A stretch of DNA of 64,000 bases from Pseudarthrobacter psychrotolerans (GTDB lineage: Bacteria; Actinomycetota; Actinomycetes; Actinomycetales; Micrococcaceae): the NCBI RefSeq assembly GCF_009911795.1, contig NZ_CP047898.1, positions 4,774,001 to 4,838,000 of the forward strand, in the 5' to 3' direction. Of the stretch, positions 49,046 to 56,320 are shown piece by piece. Positions within the stretch are counted from its first letter, which is position 1. Each line of letters opens with the position of its first letter. The translations under genes were made by a program, and so were the position numbers. The notes beneath the pieces were generated by a model, which saw only the letters and a list, made by a program, of their open reading frames with translations, made no database searches and was not told the DNA's origin.

Positions 49046-50872
49046 TTGGCACACCTTCTTGGCGGCGAAAACCTTACGGTTTCGTACGCAACGCGCACCG
49101 TCCTGGACGGCATCACCCTCGGACTCGAGGAAGGTGACAGGATCGGCATGGTGGGCCGGAACGGCGACGGCAAATCCACGCTGATGCGCCTCCTGGCCAT
49201 GCGCTCAACCCCGGACTCCGGCCGGGTGACCAAGCGCAGCGAAGTCAACATCGGCTACCTGGACCAGAGCGACGTGCTCGACGGCGACCTCACCGTCGGC
49301 GCCGCGATCGTCGGCGACCAGGCCGACTACGAATGGGCCCGCAACCCCCAGATCCGCGAAGTCATGGGCGGCCTTGTGTCCGACGTCGACTGGCACGCCA
49401 ACGTCCACGCCCTCTCCGGCGGGCAGAAGCGCCGCGTGGCGCTGGCCAAGCTGCTGATCGAGGACCACGACGTCATCATGCTCGACGAACCGACCAACCA
49501 CCTCGACGTCGAAGGTGTCGCCTGGCTGTCCAGGCACCTGAAGACCCGCTGGCGGGCCAACCAGGGCGCCTTCCTGGTGGTCACCCACGACCGCTGGTTC
49601 CTGGACGAAGTCTGCACCAAGACCTGGGAAATCCACGACGGCATCATGGACCCGTTCGACGGCGGCTATGCGGCCTACGTCCTGGCCCGCGCCGAGCGTG
49701 ACCGCGCGGCGAATGTTATGGAAGGCAAGCGCCAGATGCTCGTGAAGAAGGAGCTCGCCTGGCTGCGCCGCGGCGCCCCGGCCCGCACGGCCAAGCCGAA
49801 ATTCCGCATCGAGGCCGCCAACGCCCTCATCGCCGACGTCCCCGAGCCGCGCGACTCCACCGCCCTGAGCAAGATGGCCACCGCCCGGCTCGGCAAGGAC
49901 GTCTTGGATCTCGAAAACGTTTCGCTGGACTTCCTCGGCGGCGACCCCGGCCAGAAACTCTTCGACAACATCACCTTGCGCCTTGCTCCCGGTGAGCGGC
50001 TGGGCCTCGTGGGCGTCAACGGCGCCGGCAAGACCACCCTGCTGAAACTCCTCAACGGCGAGATTGAGCCGTCATCCGGCAAGGTCAAGCGCGGCAAAAC
50101 CGTGGTCACCGCCGTACTCACCCAGGAGGTCAAAGAGCTCGACGACGTCTCGGACCTGCGCGTGATCGAAGTCATCGAGCGCGAAAAGCGGTCCTTCAAC
50201 GTGGGCGGCAAGGAATTCACGGCGGGCCAGCTGGTAGAGCAGCTCGGCTTCACCAACGAGAAGCAGTGGACCCCGGTCAGGGATCTGTCCGGCGGTGAGC
50301 GCCGGCGCCTCCAGTTGCTGCGCCTGCTGGTGGGGGAGCCGAACGTGCTGATGCTCGATGAGCCCACCAACGACCTCGACACCGACACCCTCGCGGCCGT
50401 CGAAGACGTCCTTGACGGCTGGCCGGGCACGCTCGTTGTGGTCAGCCACGACCGCTACCTGCTGGAGCGCGTGACGGACCACCAGATGGCGCTGCTGGGC
50501 GACGGCAAGATCCGTGCCCTGCCCCGCGGCGTGGACCAGTACCTGGAACTCCGCGAAGGGGCTCTTGCCGGCTCCACGATCACCGGCGGCGGCAACCCCG
50601 TCACCGGTCCGAGCGGCAGCTCCGCACCAGCGGCCTCCGGCTCCTCCGAAGCCGAAAAGCGCGACGCCCGGAAGGCGAAGAACCGGATCGAGCGCCAGCT
50701 GGGCAAACTGGAGCAGCAGGAAAAGAAGATTCACGACCAGATGGTCAAAAGCACTGCGGAGTCCGACTTCGACGCCCTCGCTGACCAGAACAAGAAACTC
50801 AAGGACCTCGCCACCGACCGCGAAGCCCTGGAACTCGAATGGATGGAAGCCCTGGAAGTCCTCGGCGAATAA
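49046..50872 (+). CDS. ABC-F family ATPase (Uup-like)
   Basis: The 608-residue soluble protein has two ABC domains and no membrane segments. Walker A motifs are GRNGDGKST and GVNGAGKTT, signatures LSGGQKRRVALAK and LSGGERRRLQLLR, Walker B motifs DVIMLDEPTNHLD and VLMLDEPTNDLD. The C-terminal region (EKRDARKAKNRIERQLGKLE and after) is a coiled coil like that of Uup. ABC-F proteins act on ribosomes or, in the Uup group, on branched DNA. It follows ispE by 38 bp and likely shares its transcript. TTG 49046 is the start. Confidence 0.93.
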   Translation: MAHLLGGENLTVSYATRTVLDGITLGLEEGDRIGMVGRNGDGKSTLMRLLAMRSTPDSGRVTKRSEVNIGYLDQSDVLDGDLTVGAAIVGDQADYEWARNPQIREVMGGLVSDVDWHANVHALSGGQKRRVALAKLLIEDHDVIMLDEPTNHLDVEGVAWLSRHLKTRWRANQGAFLVVTHDRWFLDEVCTKTWEIHDGIMDPFDGGYAAYVLARAERDRAANVMEGKRQMLVKKELAWLRRGAPARTAKPKFRIEAANALIADVPEPRDSTALSKMATARLGKDVLDLENVSLDFLGGDPGQKLFDNITLRLAPGERLGLVGVNGAGKTTLLKLLNGEIEPSSGKVKRGKTVVTAVLTQEVKELDDVSDLRVIEVIEREKRSFNVGGKEFTAGQLVEQLGFTNEKQWTPVRDLSGGERRRLQLLRLLVGEPNVLMLDEPTNDLDTDTLAAVEDVLDGWPGTLVVVSHDRYLLERVTDHQMALLGDGKIRALPRGVDQYLELREGALAGSTITGGGNPVTGPSGSSAPAASGSSEAEKRDARKAKNRIERQLGKLEQQEKKIHDQMVKSTAESDFDALADQNKKLKDLATDREALELEWMEALEVLGE

Positions 50873-50885
50873 ACTGTCGCGTTGG

Positions 50886-50915
50886 GGCCGGCTGGGTTGG
50901 GTGCCGCAGCCGGCC
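50886..50915 (+). terminator. Hairpin after ABC-F gene
   Basis: GGCCGGCT (50886-50893) and AGCCGGCC (50908-50915) pair perfectly, 13 bases after the ABC-F stop codon. No T tract follows. Its right arm touches the large inverted repeat that begins at 50915. Confidence 0.55.
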
Positions 50916-51190
50916 CTTCGGCGTCGCTTAGACACGCCGCGTAGAGGGCATTCCGGTCGCGGGGCGACCTCCATGCCCTGACGCGTCGCGATGCGCTCCT
51001 TTCCGAAGGACCGCCTCCGGCGAGGAACGTCACCTCACCGCCGTGGAACAGTTACCACCCCCGAACGGAACTGTCGGCGCTAGTGGGGCGGTGGACCTTC
51101 GCGTAGTCGCGCATCGCGGCGCATCGGGCTCCGGAGGTCGCTCAGCGACCGCAGGGGCCCCTATGCGCTGTGTCTAAGCGACGGCGAAGG
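50915..51190. repeat. 276-bp foldback element with 21-bp terminal inverted repeats
   Basis: Terminal arms 50915-50935 and 51170-51190 match at 20 of 21 positions when one is reversed and complemented. Inside, the next 60 or so bases on each side also align without gaps at roughly 70 percent, sharing CGGTCGC...GCGACCTCC and CGCGATGCGC, and the centre holds ACAGTT...AACTGT and CACCGCC...GGCGGTG. The element fills most of the 363-bp gap between the convergent ABC-F and TetR genes and holds no gene. It may be a MITE or other dispersed repeat. Confidence 0.8.
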
Positions 51191-51235
51191 GCTCCTGTGC
51201 CGCGGAGGTAACCACGCGGGCGCGAACGCAACCAC

Positions 51236-51862
51236 TCAGGGCTCGGACTTCAGCTCCGGGTCCTTTTGGAGACCTGTGAGGCCGTTCCAGGCGAGGTTGA
51301 CCAGGTGCGCGGCCACGGTGTGTTTGTCGGGCTGCCGGCTGTCCTGCCACCACTGGCCGGTCATGGCCACCATGCCCACGAGCATCTGGGCGTACATGGC
51401 TCCGTCCTGGGCGCTGAAGCCGCGGCGGTGGAATTCATCGGAGAGGATGTGTTCCACACGGGCGGTGACCTGGGATAGCAGGGTGGAGAAGGCGCCTTCG
51501 GGCTGCGACGGCGGAGCGTCCCGCATCAGGATCCGGAAGCCGTCCGCCCGGTCCTCGATGTACGTGAGGAGGGCCAGCGCGGCGCGTTCCACCAGGACCC
51601 GTGGCTTGCCTTCTTCGGTCAGGGCAGCGGTGATCGAGTCCAGCAGGATGTGGAACTCGAAGTCCACTACCTGCGTGTACAGGCCTTCCTTGGAGCCGAA
51701 ATGTTCGTAGATCACAGGCTTGGAAACACCGGCGCAGGCCGCGATTTCCTCAATGGTGGTCCCGTCGAGCCCGCGCGCGGCAAAAAGGCCACGGCCGACG
51801 TCGACCAGCTGGCTGCGCCGCTGAACGCCTGTCATCCGTGTCCGGGGTGGGTTATTGCTCAC
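51236..51862 (-). CDS. TetR family transcriptional regulator
   Basis: About 208 residues. The helix-turn-helix (GTTIEEIAACAGVSKPVIYEHF, residues about 35-56; first 20 residues shown by TIEEIAACAGVSKPVIYEHF) is standard, and the C-terminal part has AALALLTYIEDRADGFRILM. GTG 51862 is chosen; the longer frame to 52168 would run through the tRNA gene. It is a lone gene facing the foldback element, so its target is unknown. Related regulators often sense lipids or drugs. Confidence 0.88.
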   Translation of the reverse strand: MSNNPPRTRMTGVQRRSQLVDVGRGLFAARGLDGTTIEEIAACAGVSKPVIYEHFGSKEGLYTQVVDFEFHILLDSITAALTEEGKPRVLVERAALALLTYIEDRADGFRILMRDAPPSQPEGAFSTLLSQVTARVEHILSDEFHRRGFSAQDGAMYAQMLVGMVAMTGQWWQDSRQPDKHTVAAHLVNLAWNGLTGLQKDPELKSEP

Positions 51863-52011
51863 ATTTCCATCATGCCCTAGCGCCGCTGAAACAGTTGGAA
51901 CCGCTGGCGGTGCAGGGGCCTGGCTGCCGTGATTCCTGCCAATGTCGCGGGCTGCCCTGAAGCCATGGCAAAATAAATACTTGTGCCTTGGCCTTTGCGC
52001 CTGTGGCATGG

Positions 52012-52083
52012 TCCGCCCTGGTGTAATGGCAGCACCCCGGCCTTTGGAGCCGTGGAGTATAGGTTCGAATCCTATGGGCGGAA
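52012..52083 (+). tRNA. tRNA-Gln (anticodon TTG)
   Basis: The acceptor arms TCCGCCC (52012-52018) and GGGCGGA (52076-52082) pair perfectly. The anticodon loop CTTTGGA gives anticodon TTG, reading CAA. The T arm is ATAGG-TTCGAAT-CCTAT and the D arm region has TGGTGTAATGGCAGCA. The 3' CCA is not encoded. A tRNA-Gln just before glmU is also found in mycobacteria. Confidence 0.96.
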
Positions 52084-52185
52084 CTGCTGTGCGATGACCG
52101 TCCAGTAGGATGAACTCGGTGCCCCGCCAGCGATTTGGCCGGGCAGGCACCGCGCCCAGCGCAACCAAGCAAGGAGAACCAGTAC

Positions 52186-53667
52186 GTGATCCCCGAGACT
52201 ACCGGCCCAGCCGCCGTCATTGTTCTGGCAGCAGGCGCCGGTACCCGGATGAAATCCCGTACCCCGAAGATCCTGCACGAAATCGGCGGCCGGTCCATGG
52301 TGGGCCACGCCCTCCTGGCAGCCCGCAGCATTAATCCCGGACGGCTGGCCCTGGTGGTCCGCCACGAGCGGGATCTGGTGGCCCGTCACCTGAACGAGCT
52401 GGACCCCGAAGCCCTGATCGTGGACCAGGACGACGTCCCCGGCACCGGGCGCGCCGTTGAGGTGGCCATGCAGGCACTGGACGCCCAGGAAAAACTCGCA
52501 GGCACCGTAGTGGTCACGTACGGCGATGTTCCGCTCCTCACCGGCAGCCTGTTGGCGGACCTGGTGGCCACGCATGAGCGGGAGGCCAATGCCGTCACCG
52601 TGCTCACCGCGCTGCTGGCTGACGCCACCGGCTACGGACGTATTCTCCGCGGTGATGACAGCTCCGTGACCGGCATCCGCGAGCACAAGGATGCAACGGA
52701 AACCGAACGCCTGATCCGCGAGGTCAATTCCGGGATCTACGCCTTCGACGCCGATGTCCTCCGTGACGCGCTGGTCCACATCACCACTGACAATTCGCAG
52801 GGCGAGAAGTACCTCACCGACGTATTGGGCCTCGCGCGGCAGTCGGGCGGCCGCGTTGCCGCCGTCGTCACCGAGGACCGTTGGCAGGTGGAGGGCGCCA
52901 ATGACCGCGTGCAGCTCTCCGCCCTCGGCGCGGAACTGAACCGCCGCACCGTTGAAGCCTGGATGCGCGCCGGGGTCACCGTAGTTGACCCCGCCACCAC
53001 CTGGATCGATTCCACCGTGATACTGGACGAGGACGTCCGCATCCTGCCGAACACGCAGCTGCACGGAGCCACCACCGTGGCGAGGGACGCCGTCGTCGGC
53101 CCCGACACCACCCTGACCGATGTCCGCATCGGCGAGGGCGCCAAGGTGACCCGCACACACGGGTCCGGTGCCGTGATCGGTGCGGACGCCGCCGTCGGCC
53201 CCTTCACGTACCTGCGTCCCGGCACCGTGCTCGGCGACACCGGCAAGATCGGTGCGTTCTACGAAACCAAGAACGTCACGATTGGCCGCGGCTCCAAACT
53301 TTCCCACCTCGGCTACGCCGGCGACGCCGAAATCGGCGAGGACACCAACATTGGCTGCGGCAACATCACGGCCAATTACGACGGCGAGAAGAAGCACCGC
53401 ACGGTGATCGGCTCGGGCGTCCGCACAGGTTCCAACACGGTCTTTGTTGCACCGGTCACCGTGGGGGACGGTGCCTACAGCGGCGCCGGCGCGGTGATCC
53501 GCAAGGACGTCCCGGCAGGGGCACTCGTCCTGTCCGTTGCGGCACAGCGCAACGCCGAGGGATGGGTTGTGGCCAACCGCCCCGGCTCACGCTCGGCTGA
53601 ACTGGCGCAGGCGGCCGCCTCAGATTCCTCACATACCCCAGCATCGACAGAAGAGGACCAGCGATAA
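52186..53667 (+). CDS. glmU: Bifunctional UDP-N-acetylglucosamine pyrophosphorylase / glucosamine-1-phosphate acetyltransferase
   Basis: About 493 residues. The N-terminal uridylyltransferase has LAAGAGTRMKSRTPKILHEI and DVPGTGRAVEVAM; the C-terminal left-handed beta helix has hexapeptide repeats and acetyltransferase motifs NVTIGRGSKLSHLGYAGDAE and GCGNITANYDG. GlmU makes UDP-GlcNAc, the precursor of peptidoglycan and other wall glycans. GTG 52186 lies eight bases after AAGGAG and is preferred to the longer frame. The stop overlaps the prs start by one base (TAATG). Confidence 0.96.
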   Translation: MIPETTGPAAVIVLAAGAGTRMKSRTPKILHEIGGRSMVGHALLAARSINPGRLALVVRHERDLVARHLNELDPEALIVDQDDVPGTGRAVEVAMQALDAQEKLAGTVVVTYGDVPLLTGSLLADLVATHEREANAVTVLTALLADATGYGRILRGDDSSVTGIREHKDATETERLIREVNSGIYAFDADVLRDALVHITTDNSQGEKYLTDVLGLARQSGGRVAAVVTEDRWQVEGANDRVQLSALGAELNRRTVEAWMRAGVTVVDPATTWIDSTVILDEDVRILPNTQLHGATTVARDAVVGPDTTLTDVRIGEGAKVTRTHGSGAVIGADAAVGPFTYLRPGTVLGDTGKIGAFYETKNVTIGRGSKLSHLGYAGDAEIGEDTNIGCGNITANYDGEKKHRTVIGSGVRTGSNTVFVAPVTVGDGAYSGAGAVIRKDVPAGALVLSVAAQRNAEGWVVANRPGSRSAELAQAAASDSSHTPASTEEDQR

Positions 53668-54647
53668 TGAGCGAAATTACGGCACGCGGCGAGAAGAAGC
53701 TGGTGCTTGCCGCTGGGCGGGCGCACCCCGAACTGGCGCGGGAAATCGCCAAGGAGCTGGGGACCGAGCTGCTGCCCGTGGATGCCTATGACTTCGCCAA
53801 CGGGGAGATTTACGTCCGCGCCGGCGAAAGCGTCCGGGGAACCGACGCGTTCGTCATCCAGGCGCACCCGGCACCGTTGAACAACCACCTCATGGAACAG
53901 CTGATCATGATCGATTCGCTGAAGCGGGCCTCCGCCAAGCGGATCACCGTGGTTTCCCCGTTCTACCCGTACGCACGGCAGGACAAGAAGGGCCGCGGCC
54001 GCGAACCCATTTCCGCCCGCCTGGTCGCGGACCTGTACAAGACCGCCGGTGCCGACCGCATCATGAGCGTTGACCTGCACACCTCGCAGATCCAGGGCTT
54101 CTTCGACGGTCCGGTGGACCACCTCATGGCCATCCCCCTCCTGGCCGACTACATCCGCACCCGCGTCGCCGCAGACAATGTCACCGTGGTGTCCCCGGAC
54201 ACCGGCCGGGTGCGCGTCGCCGAGCAGTGGGCCGAACGCCTGGGCGGAGCGCCGCTGGCGTTTGTGCACAAGAGCCGTGACCTCACCGTTCCCAACCAGG
54301 CCGTGTCCAAGACCGTCGTGGGCCAGATCGAGGGCCGGACCTGCGTCCTGATCGATGACATGATCGACACCGGCGGCACCATTTCCGGAGCGGTCCAGGT
54401 CCTGAAGAACGCAGGGGCGAAGGACGTCATCATCGCCGCGACGCACGCTGTCTTCTCCGATCCCGCTGCACAGCGGCTCTCCGAATCCGGCGCCCGCGAA
54501 GTGGTGGTCACCAACACGTTGCCACTCACAGCGAACCAGCAGTTCCCGCAGCTGACGGTGCTGTCCATCGCACCGCTGATCGCCCGCGCCATCCGCGAAG
54601 TGTTCGACGACGGTTCGGTCACCAGCCTGTTCGACGGCAACGCCTGA
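53667..54647 (+). CDS. prs: Ribose-phosphate pyrophosphokinase
   Basis: The 326-residue enzyme makes PRPP from ribose 5-phosphate and ATP for nucleotide, histidine and decaprenyl-phosphoryl-ribose synthesis. Motifs are YARQDKKGRGREPISARLVA (flexible loop and ATP site), VVSPDTGRVRVAEQWAERL and the PRPP loop CVLIDDMIDTGGTISGA. It is translationally coupled with glmU. The glmU-prs pair is conserved in actinobacteria. Confidence 0.97.
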   Translation: MSEITARGEKKLVLAAGRAHPELAREIAKELGTELLPVDAYDFANGEIYVRAGESVRGTDAFVIQAHPAPLNNHLMEQLIMIDSLKRASAKRITVVSPFYPYARQDKKGRGREPISARLVADLYKTAGADRIMSVDLHTSQIQGFFDGPVDHLMAIPLLADYIRTRVAADNVTVVSPDTGRVRVAEQWAERLGGAPLAFVHKSRDLTVPNQAVSKTVVGQIEGRTCVLIDDMIDTGGTISGAVQVLKNAGAKDVIIAATHAVFSDPAAQRLSESGAREVVVTNTLPLTANQQFPQLTVLSIAPLIARAIREVFDDGSVTSLFDGNA

Positions 54648-54661
54648 TTCTTGAAGCCTTT

Positions 54662-54713
54662 GGTGGTTGAGCCTGATTCTGGTGGGGAGCGAAAACCCGC
54701 AGGCTCAACCACC
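54662..54713. repeat. REP-like hairpin after prs
   Basis: GGTGGTTGAGCCTG (54662-54675) and its exact complement (54700-54713) form a 14-bp stem with a 24-base loop, 15 bases after the prs stop. A further GCTCAACCAT follows at about 54722. GGTTGAGCCTG-type palindromes recur between genes in this family of bacteria, to my recollection. It may end the glmU-prs transcript. Confidence 0.65.
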
Positions 54714-54775
54714 GCAATCATGCTCAACCATCGCCGTTTTCAGTAATTGGGCCCGGCGCTGGTAAACTTTTTGAC

Positions 54776-54942
54776 GATACCTTGGCGAGGGAGAGCATCC
54801 GGGCAACCGGACTGCAGGTCTCCGTTATCGACTCGGTCTGAATCTCCCTTCTGGAAGGGCCGCCTCACGGCCGCCCGGCGTTGAAGGTCGTAACAGACCT
54901 CCGCCCTTGCTGAACACCGTTTAGTCTTCCGAGGAGATACAC
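54776..54942 (+). promoter_or_regulatory. Structured leader of rplY (candidate ribosomal-protein leader)
   Basis: TAAACT at 54763-54768 could be a -10 box, giving a leader of about 165 bases. Within it AGGGAGA pairs with TCTCCCT over an inner TCCGG-GCAA-CCGGA hairpin, followed by CCTT-CTGG-AAGG, GGCCG-CCTCA-CGGCC and GGTC-GTAACA-GACC. A leader with a GNRA loop before a 5S rRNA-binding protein gene suggests autoregulation by L25. This is an inference from pairing by eye. Confidence 0.45.
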
Positions 54943-55533
54943 ATGTCTGAGCAGAAGCTCGCAGCAGAAGTACGCACCGAATTCGGCAAGGGCTTTGCCC
55001 GCCGCGCGCGCATGGCCAACCTGATCCCGGCAGTCATCTACGGCCACGGCGCCGAGCCGATCCACATCACGCTTCCGGCCAAGGCCACCACGCTGGCAGT
55101 CCGCAAGGCCAATGCCCTGCTGACCCTGGACGTCAACGGCGAAGAGCACCTGGCCCTGGTCAAGGACGTCCAGCGCGACCCCATCAAGCAGATCATCGAG
55201 CACGTCGACCTGCTGACCGTCATCAAGGGCGAGAAGGTCACCGTGGACATCCCGGTTCACATCGTTGGCGAACTGGCTCCGGGCAGCGTCTTCAACCAGG
55301 AACTCACCGTCATCTCCCTCGAGGCCGAGGCAACCCACCTGCCGACCGCCATCGAGGTCGACATCGAAGGCCGCTCCGCCGGACAGCACATCCACGCTTC
55401 CGACCTGGTCCTGCCCAAGGGTTCGGTCCTGCTGGCCGACGCCGACGCATTGGTTGTCCACATCTCCGAGGCCACTGAGGTCTCTGAGGAAGAGGCACAG
55501 GCTGACTCTGCAGCTTCCGTCTCAGCCGAGTAA
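54943..55533 (+). CDS. rplY: 50S ribosomal protein L25 (general stress protein Ctc type)
   Basis: The 196-residue protein has the N-terminal 5S-rRNA-binding L25 domain (VRTEFGKGFARRARMANLIP, AVIYGHGAEPIHITLP) and the C-terminal beta-rich TL5/Ctc domain (VDIPVHIVGELAPGSVFNQE) with an acidic tail. GAGGAG lies before the ATG. It stands between prs and pth as in mycobacteria. Confidence 0.96.
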   Translation: MSEQKLAAEVRTEFGKGFARRARMANLIPAVIYGHGAEPIHITLPAKATTLAVRKANALLTLDVNGEEHLALVKDVQRDPIKQIIEHVDLLTVIKGEKVTVDIPVHIVGELAPGSVFNQELTVISLEAEATHLPTAIEVDIEGRSAGQHIHASDLVLPKGSVLLADADALVVHISEATEVSEEEAQADSAASVSAE

Positions 55534-55549
55534 TAACGGCACAGTTTGA

Positions 55550-55580
55550 TGTGGCCGGGCCCTGTCGGGGTCCGGCCACA
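55550..55580 (+). terminator. Hairpin between rplY and pth
   Basis: Arms 55550-55562 and 55567-55580 pair at 12 of 13 positions plus one wobble, with a TGTC loop, 17 bases after the rplY stop. Without a T tract it may weaken rather than stop read-through into pth. Confidence 0.6.
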
Positions 55581-55611
55581 GCCATGTCCGGACCACCTTT
55601 AGGATTGAACA

Positions 55612-56202
55612 ATGACTGACACCTGGCTGATCGTTGGCCTCGGAAACCCCGGGGCCGAATATAAGGGCAACCGGCACAACGTCGGCCAGATGGTCCTGGA
55701 CGAACTCGCGGGCCGGATGGGCGGCAAGTTCAAAACCCACAAGGCCCGCGCCCAGGTGCTCGAAGGACGGCTGGGGATCGGCGGCCCCCGGGTGGTGTTG
55801 TCGAAGCCGATGAGCTACATGAACGTTTCCGGCGGCCCCGTGGCCGGCCTGGCAAACTTTTACGGCATTGATCCGGACCACGTTGTTGCCGTGCACGATG
55901 AGATTGATGTCCCGTTCAACACCGTCAAGCTGAAATGCGGCGGCGGCGAAGGTGGCCACAACGGCCTCAGGGACATGTCCAAGGCGCTGGCAACCAAGGA
56001 TTACCTGCGGGTACGGGTGGGCGTGGGACGCCCGCCAGGGCGGATGGACACTGCAGACTACGTTCTGCGCGATTTTGGCACTACAGAGCGCAAGGACCTT
56101 CCGTTTTTGCTCGATGAGGCAGCCGATGCTGTTGAGATGCTGGTCAGGGACGGACTTACTGCGGCCCAGCAGAAGTTCCATCCGGCCAGGTCAGACGTCT
56201 AG
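55612..56202 (+). CDS. pth: Peptidyl-tRNA hydrolase
   Basis: The 196-residue enzyme releases peptides from stalled peptidyl-tRNA. The N-terminal IVGLGNPGAEYKGNRHNVGQ has the catalytic histidine, the catalytic aspartate is in VAVHDEIDVPF, and GGGEGGHNGLRDM is the conserved tRNA contact motif. ATG 55612 is the start. Last gene of the conserved glmU-pth block. Confidence 0.97.
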   Translation: MTDTWLIVGLGNPGAEYKGNRHNVGQMVLDELAGRMGGKFKTHKARAQVLEGRLGIGGPRVVLSKPMSYMNVSGGPVAGLANFYGIDPDHVVAVHDEIDVPFNTVKLKCGGGEGGHNGLRDMSKALATKDYLRVRVGVGRPPGRMDTADYVLRDFGTTERKDLPFLLDEAADAVEMLVRDGLTAAQQKFHPARSDV

Positions 56203-56320
56203 CAATAAAACTTAAAACCGCATGTCCCTGTTTACCTGCGCTTGCCAAGGGGTAGTCTTCTTTCTAAGCGGGGGAGCGATGGGGCTAATCCCGCTTTAGT
56301 GGGATGTAGGGGACAAGTTC

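Noticed and set aside
51863..52168. N-terminal extension of the TetR regulator
   Set aside because: The extension would pass through the tRNA-Gln gene on the opposite strand and lacks similarity to the family.
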